NCBI RefSeq assembly: GCF_008727715.1
Contig: NZ_CP044218.1
Coordinates: forward strand, 1,488,001 to 1,552,000
DNA from: Mesorhizobium terrae
Lineage (GTDB): Bacteria > Pseudomonadota > Alphaproteobacteria > Rhizobiales > Rhizobiaceae
DNA length: 64,000 nucleotides
Direction: 5' to 3'
A program made the translations under genes and the position numbers. Numbering within the stretch: the stretch's first letter is position 1; every line of letters begins with the position of its first letter. Below, one piece after another: positions 37,752-47,288 of the stretch. The notes under the pieces are model-generated. The model searched no databases. It saw nothing but the letters and a program-made list of their open reading frames with translations, and was not told where the DNA came from.

Positions 37752-38591
37752 GTGAGTTCGTCTTCGGCTCCGAAACTATCGGCCTATGTGCTGACCAGGA
37801 ATAGCGGCCGCATGCTGGCCGAGGTGCTGGCGCCGGTTTACCGTGTTGCCGACGAGATCGTCGTGCTCGATTCGGGCAGCAGCGACGCCACGCTGGAGAT
37901 CGCCCGCGTCTATGGCTGCCGTGTCGAGCGCAGGGCGTTCGATAACTTCGCGGCGCAGAGACAGGCCGCGCAAGACCTGTGCAGTCATGACCACGTTCTG
38001 TTCGTCGACAGCGACGAAGTCATGAGCGATGCACTGGTCGATGCTGTGCTCCAGGTGAAGCGACAAGGTTTTCCCGGTCACGTCTATGCCTTCCGTCGGG
38101 AATGGTATGTGATGGGGCGCAAGGTGCGTGGGCTCTATCCCGTCAACAGTCCTGACTACCCAATTCGCCTGCTTGACCGCCGCAAAAGCGATTTCTGCAA
38201 CTCTTCCATCGTGCATGAATCGCCGTCCAATTCCGACGATCCGGTGGTGCTCGACAGGCCACTCAGCCATTTCACCTTTCCAACCAAGGCGGAATTCAAC
38301 AAGAAGCTGGCCTTCTACTCCTCGCTTCACGCCGACACAGTGCTCGGCTGGAACAAGCCGGTACCATCCCGCACAAATGCCGCCGTCCGCGCTGTTTCCG
38401 CCTTCTGCAAATGGTATTTCATGAAACGCCTCGTGCTCGACGGACGCGCCGGTTTTCATTGCGCGCGTTATGCGGCGCGTTACACCTATCTGAAATATGA
38501 GCACGCCCGCCAGGCACATGGCCGTGGCGACAGGGATGGGCGCACGATCACCAAGATAATGGGCATAGTGATGGGTATGGTGGCGATATGA
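37752..38591 (+). CDS. Family 2 glycosyltransferase (WaaE/KdtX-like)
   Basis: This 279-residue GT2 enzyme has the GT-A fold opening LSAYVLTRNSGRMLAEVL, the nucleotide site VVLDSGSSDAT and the metal motif FVDSDE. The C-terminal part (FHCARYAARYTYLKYEHARQ) may associate with the membrane. Such proteins add sugars to lipopolysaccharide core. It starts at a GTG one base after the trpB stop codon, with GGAG in the trpB end, so it is cotranslated with trpB. It has no obvious tryptophan role. Confidence 0.85.
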   Translation: MSSSSAPKLSAYVLTRNSGRMLAEVLAPVYRVADEIVVLDSGSSDATLEIARVYGCRVERRAFDNFAAQRQAAQDLCSHDHVLFVDSDEVMSDALVDAVLQVKRQGFPGHVYAFRREWYVMGRKVRGLYPVNSPDYPIRLLDRRKSDFCNSSIVHESPSNSDDPVVLDRPLSHFTFPTKAEFNKKLAFYSSLHADTVLGWNKPVPSRTNAAVRAVSAFCKWYFMKRLVLDGRAGFHCARYAARYTYLKYEHARQAHGRGDRDGRTITKIMGIVMGMVAI

Positions 38592-38833
38592 GCACCTTCG
38601 AGATCTATCATTCCAGGCAAAACCGCCATCACTATGTCGCGGTTGAAGCCGGTGACTTGCGCGACAACGCCAATGGCGTGCGTGAAAGCCAGAATCTCAA
38701 GTTCCTCACCAACGTGGCCGACGATGGTGAACCGCGCATCGCCTTCGATCCGAACCAGGCGCGCAGCCGCATCGCACGCGACGGCTTCTACGCCTTCAAT
38801 GTGACCATCGAAATCCGCGAACATCCGGAATGA
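38588..38833 (+). CDS. Small orphan protein in the trp operon
   Basis: This 81-residue soluble protein starts [20 protein letters not shown] and overlaps the glycosyltransferase stop codon by ATGA. It is rich in charged residues and has no membrane segment. I recognise no family. The overlap and the length of the open frame support translation. It precedes trpA by 94 bases. Confidence 0.7.
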   Translation: MSTFEIYHSRQNRHHYVAVEAGDLRDNANGVRESQNLKFLTNVADDGEPRIAFDPNQARSRIARDGFYAFNVTIEIREHPE

Positions 38834-38927
38834 GGTGGATGTTTCGACGGCTGAAAAACGAAGTGCGGCGCGATCCAGCAGCAGCCGGCACCGCAAGACA
38901 CCTTTATCGGACAATGAAGGGCATGGC

Positions 38928-39767
38928 ATGACCACCCGCATCGACCGCCGCATGGCGAAACTGAAGGAAGAGGGCCGGCCGGCACTCGTCACCTATTTCA
39001 TGGGCGGCGACCCGGACTACGAGACCTCCCTGTCGATCATGAAGGCACTGCCCAAGGCCGGCAGCGATGTCATCGAACTGGGCATGCCGTTCTCTGATCC
39101 GATGGCCGATGGTCCGGCCATCCAGGCGGCCGGGCTACGCGCGCTGAAAGGCGGGCAGACGCTGGCGAAGACCCTGCGCATGGCGGCCGAGTTCCGCAAG
39201 GGCGACGATGAGACGCCGATCGTTTTGATGGGCTACTACAACCCGATCTACATCTATGGCGTCGATCGTTTCCTCGCCGAGGCCAAGGCCTCCGGCATCG
39301 ACGGGCTGATCGTGGTCGACCTGCCGCCGGAGATGGACGAGGAACTGTGCATTCCGGCGCTAAAGGCCGGCATCAATTTCATTCGCCTCGCCACCCCGAC
39401 AACCGACGACAAGCGGCTGCCCAAGGTGCTCGAGAACACCTCCGGCTTCGTCTACTACGTCTCGATGACCGGCATCACCGGCTCGGCATTGGCCGATACC
39501 GGCAAGGTGGCGGCCGCCGTGAGGCGGATCAAGGGCCACACCGACCTGCCGGTCTGCGTCGGCTTCGGCGTCAAGACCGCCGAACAGGCACGGGTCATCG
39601 GCGGTTCCGCCGACGGCGTCGTCGTCGGTACGGCGATCGTCAACGCCGTGGCCAATGTGCTGGGGCCAAAGGGCGAAAAGACCGCTGACCCGGCCGAAGC
39701 CGTGGCCACGCTTGTCGAAGGCCTGGCACATGGCGTGCGCCGCGCCCGCCTTGCTGCCGCCGAATAG
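38928..39767 (+). CDS. trpA: Tryptophan synthase alpha chain
   Basis: This 279-residue TIM-barrel subunit cleaves indole-3-glycerol phosphate. The catalytic E50 ([16 protein letters not shown]) and D61 are present, as are the phosphate-site segments YVSMTGITG and [12 protein letters not shown] at 38928 has AAGG seven bases upstream; an open frame to 38835 is longer than the family. It is followed by accD after 47 bases. Confidence 0.97.
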   Translation: MTTRIDRRMAKLKEEGRPALVTYFMGGDPDYETSLSIMKALPKAGSDVIELGMPFSDPMADGPAIQAAGLRALKGGQTLAKTLRMAAEFRKGDDETPIVLMGYYNPIYIYGVDRFLAEAKASGIDGLIVVDLPPEMDEELCIPALKAGINFIRLATPTTDDKRLPKVLENTSGFVYYVSMTGITGSALADTGKVAAAVRRIKGHTDLPVCVGFGVKTAEQARVIGGSADGVVVGTAIVNAVANVLGPKGEKTADPAEAVATLVEGLAHGVRRARLAAAE

Positions 39768-39814
39768 TTTTCCTATTTCAATCCGATCATGATGCGCGGA
39801 CAGGAGCCGAAGCG

Positions 39815-40738
39815 ATGAACTGGATCACCAACTTCGTTCGCCCGAAGATCAACTCGATGCTGGGCCGCCGGGAAGTGCCGGAGAACCTGTGGGTGAAAGA
39901 CCCGGAGACCGGCGAGATGGTCTTCCACAAGGATCTGGAAGGCAATCAGTTCGTCATCCCGTCCTCCGGCCACCACATGAAGATCTCGGCTAAGGAACGG
40001 CTGAAGTATTTCTTCGACGACGGCAAATACGAGGTCATCGAGAATCCCAAGGTCGGCGTCGACCCGCTGAAGTTCCGCGATGAGAAGCGCTACACCGACC
40101 GCCTCAAGGAGGCGAAGACCAAGACGGGGATGGAGGATGCCATCCTCAACGCCGTGGGCACCATCGAGGGCCTGCCGGTGGTCGTCACCGTGCAGGACTT
40201 CGCCTTCATGGGCGGATCGCTCGGCATGGCCGCCGGCGAGGCGATCATTCGCGCCTTCGAAATAGCGTTGCAGCGCAAGCGGCCGCTGATCCTGTTCGCG
40301 GCCTCCGGCGGTGCGCGCATGCAGGAAGGCATCCTGTCGCTGATGCAGTTGCCGCGCACCACGGTCGCCGTGGACCGGCTGAAGGAAGCCGGCCTGCCCT
40401 ATTTCGTCGTGCTGACCAATCCGACCACCGGCGGCGTCACCGCCTCCTATGCGATGCTGGGCGACGTGCATATCGCCGAACCCGGCGCACTGATCGGTTT
40501 CGCCGGGCCGCGCGTCATCGAACAGACCATCCGCGAGAAGCTGCCGGAGGGTTTCCAGCGCTCCGAATATCTGATGCAGCACGGCATGGTCGACATGGTC
40601 GTCTCGCGGCTGGAGATGAAGAAGACCATCGCCAATCTGATCAGGCTGCTGCTCAAACTGCCGGCCGAGCAAAAGGCGGCCGAGCCGGAAATCCTGCCAC
40701 CGGTGGTGGCCAAGCCGGAAGCACGCCCTCAGGCATAG
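39815..40738 (+). CDS. accD: Acetyl-CoA carboxylase carboxyltransferase subunit beta
   Basis: This 307-residue subunit works with AccA to move carboxyl from biotin to acetyl-CoA, the first step of fatty acid synthesis. The crotonase-like core is clear ([51 protein letters not shown]). The N-terminal zinc-ribbon cysteines of E. coli AccD are absent: the two CxxC positions read KDPETGEM and IPSSGHHM. A reduced set is known in rhizobia. AGGAG precedes the ATG. Confidence 0.97.
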   Translation: MNWITNFVRPKINSMLGRREVPENLWVKDPETGEMVFHKDLEGNQFVIPSSGHHMKISAKERLKYFFDDGKYEVIENPKVGVDPLKFRDEKRYTDRLKEAKTKTGMEDAILNAVGTIEGLPVVVTVQDFAFMGGSLGMAAGEAIIRAFEIALQRKRPLILFAASGGARMQEGILSLMQLPRTTVAVDRLKEAGLPYFVVLTNPTTGGVTASYAMLGDVHIAEPGALIGFAGPRVIEQTIREKLPEGFQRSEYLMQHGMVDMVVSRLEMKKTIANLIRLLLKLPAEQKAAEPEILPPVVAKPEARPQA

Positions 40739-40779
40739 CCGTCGCCGACAGATCCACGCGCAGAGCGGAGCCTTCCCGC

Positions 40780-42111
40780 ATGACCACGCTTTCCGCCGAA
40801 CGCGAGATCGAGCATCTGATGTCGCTGCATCCGAAAGGTTTTGACCTTTCGCTGGACCGCGTCACGCGCCTTCTGGAAAGGTTGGGCAATCCGCAGGACA
40901 AGCTGCCGCCGGTCATCCATATTGCCGGCACCAACGGCAAGGGCTCCTGCGCGGCCTTCTCGCGCGCGCTGCTCGAAGCCGCAGGCTATCGCGTGCATGT
41001 CCACACCTCGCCGCATCTGGTGAACTGGCATGAGCGTTACCGGCTCGGCGCCGAAGGCGGTGGCAGACTGGTCGACGACAAGGTCTTCGCCGAGACCATC
41101 GCCCGCGTCGCCGAGGCCAATGGCGGCGAGACGATCACCGTCTTCGAGATCCTGACCGCCGTTGGCTTCCTCCTGTTTGCCGAACATCCGGCCGATGCGG
41201 TGATCCTCGAGGTTGGGCTCGGCGGACGTTTCGACGCCACCAATGTCATCAAGCGGCCGGCGGTTTCGGTGATCATGCCGGTGTCGCTCGACCACGAAGC
41301 CTATCTCGGCGACCGGGTCGAGCTGATCGCGGCGGAAAAGGCCGGCATCATCAAGCGCGGCTGCCCGGTCGTGGTCGGTGCGCAGGAATTCGAAGCCGCC
41401 CAGCTGGTTCTGATCGAGACGGCGGAACGGCTGCGCGCACCACTCACCGTCTACGGCCAGGATTTCCTCGCCTTCGCCGAGAACGGCCGCATGGTCTACC
41501 AGGACAGCGATGGTCTCATGGATCTATCGCCGCCACGCCTGCCCGGCCGTCACCAGTTCGCCAATGCCGCGGCCGCCATCGCCGCCGTCAAGGCCGCCGG
41601 CTTCGACATTAGCGAGCGCGATGCCGACAAGGCGATGACCAATGTGTCCTGGCCCGGCCGCATGCAGAAGCTGACCCAGGGCCGCCTGATGGAACTGGCG
41701 CCGCGCGGTGCCGAAATCTGGCTGGATGGCGGGCACAATCCCGGTGCCGGCACGGTGATCGCCGAGGCCCTGGCCGAACAGGAAGAGAAAAACCCGCGAC
41801 CACTGTTCATGATCTCCGGCATGATCAACACCAAGGACCAGAGCGGTTATTTCAGTGCGTTCAAGGGCCTGACCAGGCATGTCTACACGGTGCCGGTCTC
41901 GATGAGCGATTCCGGCGTGCCGAACGACGAGCTGGCGGCACGGGCGGCGGAGGCCGGATTGTCGGCCGAGCCCGTCAGTTCCGTCGCCAATGCGCTGATG
42001 CTACTGCGCGATACCTGGGACGAGAGGGAGGCGCCGCCACGCATCCTGATCGGCGGCTCACTCTATCTTGCCGGCGCGGTGCTGGCCGAGAACGGCACGC
42101 CGCCGATCTGA
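40780..42111 (+). CDS. folC: Bifunctional folylpolyglutamate synthase/dihydrofolate synthase
   Basis: This 443-residue enzyme adds glutamate to dihydropteroate and folates. It has the Mur-ligase-type P-loop AGTNGKGS (49-56), the ADVILEVGLGGRFDATN-type segment and the LDGGHNPGAG ligase loop. The ATG has GGAG about 10 bases upstream. It is the last gene of the trpF-folC operon and is convergent with the TauE/SafE gene, with a short palindrome (42111-42125) between the stop codons. Confidence 0.96.
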   Translation: MTTLSAEREIEHLMSLHPKGFDLSLDRVTRLLERLGNPQDKLPPVIHIAGTNGKGSCAAFSRALLEAAGYRVHVHTSPHLVNWHERYRLGAEGGGRLVDDKVFAETIARVAEANGGETITVFEILTAVGFLLFAEHPADAVILEVGLGGRFDATNVIKRPAVSVIMPVSLDHEAYLGDRVELIAAEKAGIIKRGCPVVVGAQEFEAAQLVLIETAERLRAPLTVYGQDFLAFAENGRMVYQDSDGLMDLSPPRLPGRHQFANAAAAIAAVKAAGFDISERDADKAMTNVSWPGRMQKLTQGRLMELAPRGAEIWLDGGHNPGAGTVIAEALAEQEEKNPRPLFMISGMINTKDQSGYFSAFKGLTRHVYTVPVSMSDSGVPNDELAARAAEAGLSAEPVSSVANALMLLRDTWDEREAPPRILIGGSLYLAGAVLAENGTPPI

Positions 42112-42123
42112 ACCCGCCGCGGG

Positions 42124-42900
42124 TTAAAGCTGCGCCGCGACAAGAAGGTGCGCGGCGGCCGGCAGTGCCAGCGACAGGCCTGACAGAAACAGCAGGACGA
42201 AGACGAGCCGGCGCATGGTCTGCCGCGACAGCGGTGGCGGCCAACGCCGCGCCGCATAGGTCATGATCATCACTGCCGGCACGGCACAAACGAGGGCGAC
42301 GGCCGAGGCAGATGGCAGGTTGCCGCTTGCGGCGACCATGCCGAGCCGCACGATCTGCGCGGCGCCGAAGGCGGCCACCAGTGTCTCGCGCACCCGTTCA
42401 GGCGGCAATGGCTGGCGAAAGAGATGGTAGACCAGCGGTGGGCCGCCGGTGGAAAATAGCCCGCCCATCAGCCCGGAGACGATGCCGAAACCGACAAAGC
42501 TCGCATCCGACGACCGTCGCGCCAGACCGGCGGGCCGCATGGCGAGCTGCAGGCTGGACAGCATGATGACCGCGCCAAGGCCGAGCTTCAATGCGTCGAC
42601 CCGCGTGTCCGCCAGCCATTCCAGCAGGACATATCCGACCAGAAGCGACGGCAGGCTGGCCATCAGGATGAGCCGCAATTCGCGGCGCGCGACCTCGCGC
42701 CAGCCGCCATGGGCCAGCATCTGCACGGCGTTGACGAGGGTCAGCATGCCTACCATGGCTGCGGCGTCCGGCAGCGGCAGCAGACCGGCGAGTGCGATCA
42801 CGCCCATCATCACCAGACCGAAGGCGAAGCCGGTCAACGTCTGGACATAGGCCGCAACGGCGGCGATGCCGGCAAAGGCCGCGAGCTGCTCGAAGCCCAT
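42124..42900 (-). CDS. TauE/SafE-family membrane exporter
   Basis: This 258-residue inner-membrane protein has about eight hydrophobic helices and the TauE/SafE pattern of two repeats (AAYVQTLTGFAFGLVMMGVI near the start and GFGIVSGLMGGLFSTGGPPL in the middle). The family exports sulfite, sulfoacetate and other anions. ATG at 42900 is used; a TTG at 42909 is possible. The substrate is unknown. Confidence 0.87.
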   Translation of the reverse strand: MGFEQLAAFAGIAAVAAYVQTLTGFAFGLVMMGVIALAGLLPLPDAAAMVGMLTLVNAVQMLAHGGWREVARRELRLILMASLPSLLVGYVLLEWLADTRVDALKLGLGAVIMLSSLQLAMRPAGLARRSSDASFVGFGIVSGLMGGLFSTGGPPLVYHLFRQPLPPERVRETLVAAFGAAQIVRLGMVAASGNLPSASAVALVCAVPAVMIMTYAARRWPPPLSRQTMRRLVFVLLFLSGLSLALPAAAHLLVAAQL

Positions 42901-42959
42901 GCCGCTCAACCGCCCGCCGGCGAGGCCGGCTCGATCTCAATGCAAATCGGGGGCATTGT

Positions 42960-43241
42960 CTATTTCAGCTCGATCTCGATGAAGGCGTATTCGCCGTCAT
43001 TGGCGTTGACGACGTCATGCTCGACGCCCTCGTTGCGGAAATAGGGCACACCCTTCTTCATCTCCGCAAATCCTTCGCCATCCTTGGTCAACAGTTTCAC
43101 GCGCCCATCCATCAGCGGCACTACAACATAGTCGTGGCCGTGGCGGTGCCAACCCGTATTGGCGCCGGGCGCGAAACGGTATTCCGTGACGACGACGCGG
43201 TCGTTGTCGATGAAGACAGTGGCCTTGGCGGTTCCGGTCAT
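42960..43241 (-). CDS. Cupin-domain protein
   Basis: This 93-residue single-domain cupin has the metal-site motif GWHRHGHDYVVVPL (29-42) and a second histidine in NEGVEHDVVNAND. GGAGGAG precedes the ATG. Small cupins of this kind can be metal-binding sensors or isomerases; the role here is unknown. It lies between trxA and the TauE/SafE gene on the same strand. Confidence 0.88.
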   Translation of the reverse strand: MTGTAKATVFIDNDRVVVTEYRFAPGANTGWHRHGHDYVVVPLMDGRVKLLTKDGEGFAEMKKGVPYFRNEGVEHDVVNANDGEYAFIEIELK

Positions 43242-43313
43242 GATTTTCTCCTCCAACAGAAGGGAAAGCCATGCGCCGCCGATGCGCGAGGGCCAGCAGC
43301 AAGGTTCGGTGAG

Positions 43314-43345
43314 GGCAAACAAAAAGCCCGGCGCAAGGCCGGGCT
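43314..43345 (-). terminator. Rho-independent terminator of trxA
   Basis: AGCCCGGC (43325-43332) and GCCGGGCT (43338-43345) form an 8-base-pair stem with a 5-base loop. The minus strand continues TTTTGTTT. It lies 26 bases after the trxA stop. Confidence 0.93.
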
Positions 43346-43371
43346 CCTGTTATCCAAAATGTATCGAAAGA

Positions 43372-43695
43372 TCAGGCGACGGCGCCGTTGATCCAGTGCG
43401 ACAGCGCGGTCTTGGGGGCTGCGCCAACCTTGATATCGGCCACTTCGCCACCCTTGAAGATCATCAGCGTCGGGATCGAGCGCACGCCGAATTGCGCGGC
43501 CAGTTCAGGATTCTCGTCGATGTTGAGCTTGGCGACCTTCACCTTCGCGCCGAGCTCGGAAGCGATATCCTCAAGCGCCGGGGCGATCATCTTGCAGGGA
43601 CCACACCACTCAGCCCAGAAATCGACCACGACGGGCACATTGGCCTCAAGCACGTCTGCGCGGAAATTGTTGTTGTCGACCTTGACGGTGGCCAT
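43372..43695 (-). CDS. trxA: Thioredoxin
   Basis: This 107-residue cytosolic thiol reductant has the active site WCGPC (residues 30-34) and the cis-proline motif [17 protein letters not shown] precedes the ATG at 43695. It begins 74 bases after the addA stop on the same strand, in the order divL-tsaE/amgK-murU-addB-addA-trxA. Confidence 0.98.
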   Translation of the reverse strand: MATVKVDNNNFRADVLEANVPVVVDFWAEWCGPCKMIAPALEDIASELGAKVKVAKLNIDENPELAAQFGVRSIPTLMIFKGGEVADIKVGAAPKTALSHWINGAVA

Positions 43696-43769
43696 AGCCA
43701 AGTTCCTTTCGGAGGTTTCGTTGCACCAGATGTGGTGCTGCAAGCTGCGATGTTCAAGCAGGTCTTGTG

Positions 43770-46700
43770 TCACGCCTCGGTGAGTCGAGCAAGGGCGTCG
43801 TCCAAGCTCGTCGCTGGCAACTCGATCAGTTGCGGCGCCTCGGTGAAGAGCAAGCCGGCGGCGACCTCACGGCCGGGATAAAGCGGCTTGAGCAGGGCGC
43901 GGTAGAGCGCGAGTTGCAGGATATAGGCCGGCGGCACCTCGGCCAACGTCGTCGGCGCCGGCCGGTTGGTCTTGTAGTCGACGATGAAGACCTTGTCGGG
44001 GCCGACCGCCAGCCGGTCGATCTTGCCCGATATGGTGCGCTGCTTCCCCTTGACCAAAAGACTGCCCATCACCGCCACTTCGGCGCGGGAGCCAGGCGCG
44101 AACAGCGCCGCAAAAAGCGGATCGTCGAGGATGGCGGCAACGGACGCCAGCGCCTGGGCGCGCTCCGCCTGCGGCCAGTCGGCACCAGTGCGCGCCAGAT
44201 AACGCTCGGCGGCACCGAGGCGCTGTTCCCAGGCGAGATCGGGCAGCATCTGCAAGAGCTTGTGCATGGCAAGGCCACGCCGCACCGCCATTCCCGGCTC
44301 CGCATCCGCGTCCAAGACCGGCGATCGGCGATCAATGACCGGCTCGGTCGCCTCGTCGATCAGAGCCGAAGCGCCGGACGGCGAGAGCGGTCGCGGCAGG
44401 TCCTCAACCACGGGCAACGCCTCGAAGAGATAGGCGGGAGGCGAGCCGAATGTTTCCGCCTCGGCCTGCTCGCCGGCCTCGGCTGCGGCAAGCGGCGGGA
44501 ACTTCGTCCAGACGAAGCGAAGCACCTCGCCCTCGCCGACCGGATGCAGGCGAAGTTCGATCTCTTCCGCACCCGCCAGTGCGCGCGTCACCAGCGAATG
44601 CCATGTGCCGGGGTTCGGTGTGCGCTTGCCATGATAGCCGCAGACGATCAGCCTGTCCTCGGCGCGGGTCATGCCGACATAAAGCAGGCGGCGGTATTCA
44701 TCGTCGGCCAGATCGCGGGCCCGCGCCGAGACCGATTGCGAAAAGCCGTTGGCCACCTCGGTGCCCGACCGCCACAGATACCCCTTGCCAGTCCAATATT
44801 GGCCGGAGCCGTCGAACGGCATCAGTCGGGGCAGATGCTGGTCGCTGAACGGCGCTGCACCGCCATCTACCAGGAAGACGACCGGTGCTTCGAGGCCCTT
44901 AGCAGCATGAACCGTCATCACCCGCACCTCGTCGCGAGTCTGGTCCATCTCGCGCTTGACCTCCGGGCCGGCATTTTCCAGCGTCGAGAGAAACGCCTCC
45001 AGCCCCGGCAGGCCGGCGCGTTCCTCGGCCAGGCAGAAATTGAGGAATTCATCGAGGATGTCACCGGCTTCCGGGCCGAGCCGGGCGATCATCTTGCGGC
45101 GCACGCCATCGCGCGCGAGCAACCCAGCGTAGAACTCGAACACCGGCTTGAAGGCAACCTCGTTGGTCCAGGCATCGAGCTGGGCAACCACCTTGGCCAA
45201 TGTCTCGTCATTGTCCGCGCTGGTACGCAGCGCCGCATGGAGAGACGCGCCACCGGCTCGAGCGGCGCCGAGGTCGAACAGCATCTGTTCCGAGACATCG
45301 AAGATCGGGCTGCGCAGCAATGCCGCCAGCGAGAGATCGTCCTGCGACTGGATCAGGAAACGGCCGAGCGCGACGAGGTCCTTCACCGCGATATGGCCGG
45401 GCAGGCTGAGACGATCCGCGCCGGCGACAGGGATGCCCTTTTCCTTCAGGCTACGCGACAGCGCGTGCACGAAACGATCGCGCTTGCGCACCAGCACCAC
45501 GACATCGCCGGCCTTCAGCTTGCGGCCCTTACCTTCGATGACGTCGCCGGCTTCGATCCAGCGCATGACCGTCTCGGCGATCTGCTCGGCCAACCGCACC
45601 GCCGGCGCGCTGACATGGTTGACCGGCAGCGTCCAGTCATCCGGTTCCTCGACCACGTCCGCGCCGATCGACGGCCAGACCTCGACATAACCCGGCGCGT
45701 CGTTGCGGATCGCCTTGTGGTCGAGCGGGTCGGGATCGTGGCTGATGCCGCGGCGCACTTCCGGCGTGGCGAAGACGCGGTCGACGGCGGCGAGCACATC
45801 ACCGGTCGAGCGGAACGACCAGGTGAGTTTCAGGTCGGCGAAGCCCGCCTCGGCCTCGCGCACCCGGCGCGCGAACAATTGCCGGCTTTCATGGAAAGAG
45901 TCCGGTGCCGCACCTTGGAAGGAGTAGATCGACTGTTTCTCGTCGCCGACCGCGAAGACCGTGCGGCGAACACCCCGCGCGCCCTCGCCGGCGAAGAACT
46001 CCTCGGCCAGCCGCCTCACCACCTGCCACTGGTCGGGACTGGTGTCCTGCGCCTCATCGAGCAGGATGTGGTCGATGCCTTGGTCGAGCTTGTACTGAAC
46101 CCACGGGCCGGCGTCGGTGCGGGCCAGCAAGTTGACGGTGCGAGTGATCAGATCGTTGAAGTCGAGGAAGCCGCGCCCGCGCTTCAACTGCTCGTAGCGG
46201 GCGATCAGCCAGTCGGCGACGGTGAGCGCGGCGCGCGTACCTTCCACCATGCGCAGCAGCGCCAGACGGTCGGCGATCCTGGCAATGGCCGAGGCAGCAG
46301 CTTCGTAGCGTTCGGGCAAATCGGGCAGGCTGGCTATCAGCGCCTTGCTGAACAGCCAGGATGGATTGTACGGCTCGCCTTTTTCGCTGAGAAACGCCTT
46401 CCTGAGCAAAGAAAGCCGCAGCATTGGAGCCGTTTCCGCGAAAGCGGAAATTGCTTTCCCGACCAGGTACTCCTGCGCGCGGTTGGCACCCAGCCGCGAA
46501 CAACTTGCCTGCAACTCGACCAGGAAATCCGGCTCGAAACCCGGCAGCGGCCACAGGGAAGCGGCGATGCTTGTGGCGGTTTCGCTCGGTACGAAACCAA
46601 ATTCCGCGAACAGATCGGCAAAGCCCTCGCCATCACCGCCGATCGCGTCGATGAAGCCACGCAGGCCGTCGCGCTTGCGCATGATCTCGGACAGGAGATC

Positions 46701-47288
46701 GTCCAGCCCCTTCTCGCCGCCGCGTTCCAGCACGGTGGCGAAGGCCTCGGCCAATTCGGCACCGCCCGGCGCGCCGGCGCCGGTGATCATGTCGCGGCGG
46801 GCCTCAGCCAACAGAGCCTGCTCCATCTGCGGGTCGAGCATTTCGAAATGCGCCGCGATGTTGGCTTCGAGCGGGAACTGGTGCAGCACGGATTCGCAGA
46901 AGGCGTGGATGGTCTGGATCTTCAACCCGCCCGGCGTTTCCAACGCCTCGGCGAACAGCCGGCGCGCCCGGCGCATGGTCTCACCATCAGGCGCGCGCTC
47001 ATCGAGCGCCGCGATCCTCTTCGACAGTTCGGCATCCGGCAGAACGGTCCATTCCGACAATGTCGAGAAGACACGATTCGACATGTTGGCGGCGGCGGCG
47101 CGCGTATAGGTGAGGCACAGGATCTTCGACGGGTCGATGCCGCGCAGCAGGAGCCGGATGACACGCTGTGCCAACACATGCGTCTTGCCGGAGCCGGCAT
47201 TGGCCGAGACCCAGGCGGAGGTGCGCGGGTCGGAGGCGCGCGCCTGGCTTTCGGCCGTGCCCGCCGGGATGGGATATTGCTTTTTCAA
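43770..47288 (-). CDS. addA: Double-strand break repair helicase/nuclease AddA
   Basis: This is the ~1170-residue AddA subunit of the AddAB helicase-nuclease, the functional counterpart of RecBCD. Helicase motifs include Walker [10 protein letters not shown] near residue 32 and motif [11 protein letters not shown]; the C-terminal nuclease has a VDYKTN active site. The most likely start is TTG at 47288, which overlaps the addB stop codon as TTGA and has GAGGGAGG upstream. An ATG at 47330 inside addB is possible. Coupled translation would keep AddA and AddB equal. Confidence 0.95.
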   Translation of the reverse strand: MKKQYPIPAGTAESQARASDPRTSAWVSANAGSGKTHVLAQRVIRLLLRGIDPSKILCLTYTRAAAANMSNRVFSTLSEWTVLPDAELSKRIAALDERAPDGETMRRARRLFAEALETPGGLKIQTIHAFCESVLHQFPLEANIAAHFEMLDPQMEQALLAEARRDMITGAGAPGGAELAEAFATVLERGGEKGLDDLLSEIMRKRDGLRGFIDAIGGDGEGFADLFAEFGFVPSETATSIAASLWPLPGFEPDFLVELQASCSRLGANRAQEYLVGKAISAFAETAPMLRLSLLRKAFLSEKGEPYNPSWLFSKALIASLPDLPERYEAAASAIARIADRLALLRMVEGTRAALTVADWLIARYEQLKRGRGFLDFNDLITRTVNLLARTDAGPWVQYKLDQGIDHILLDEAQDTSPDQWQVVRRLAEEFFAGEGARGVRRTVFAVGDEKQSIYSFQGAAPDSFHESRQLFARRVREAEAGFADLKLTWSFRSTGDVLAAVDRVFATPEVRRGISHDPDPLDHKAIRNDAPGYVEVWPSIGADVVEEPDDWTLPVNHVSAPAVRLAEQIAETVMRWIEAGDVIEGKGRKLKAGDVVVLVRKRDRFVHALSRSLKEKGIPVAGADRLSLPGHIAVKDLVALGRFLIQSQDDLSLAALLRSPIFDVSEQMLFDLGAARAGGASLHAALRTSADNDETLAKVVAQLDAWTNEVAFKPVFEFYAGLLARDGVRRKMIARLGPEAGDILDEFLNFCLAEERAGLPGLEAFLSTLENAGPEVKREMDQTRDEVRVMTVHAAKGLEAPVVFLVDGGAAPFSDQHLPRLMPFDGSGQYWTGKGYLWRSGTEVANGFSQSVSARARDLADDEYRRLLYVGMTRAEDRLIVCGYHGKRTPNPGTWHSLVTRALAGAEEIELRLHPVGEGEVLRFVWTKFPPLAAAEAGEQAEAETFGSPPAYLFEALPVVEDLPRPLSPSGASALIDEATEPVIDRRSPVLDADAEPGMAVRRGLAMHKLLQMLPDLAWEQRLGAAERYLARTGADWPQAERAQALASVAAILDDPLFAALFAPGSRAEVAVMGSLLVKGKQRTISGKIDRLAVGPDKVFIVDYKTNRPAPTTLAEVPPAYILQLALYRALLKPLYPGREVAAGLLFTEAPQLIELPATSLDDALARLTEA

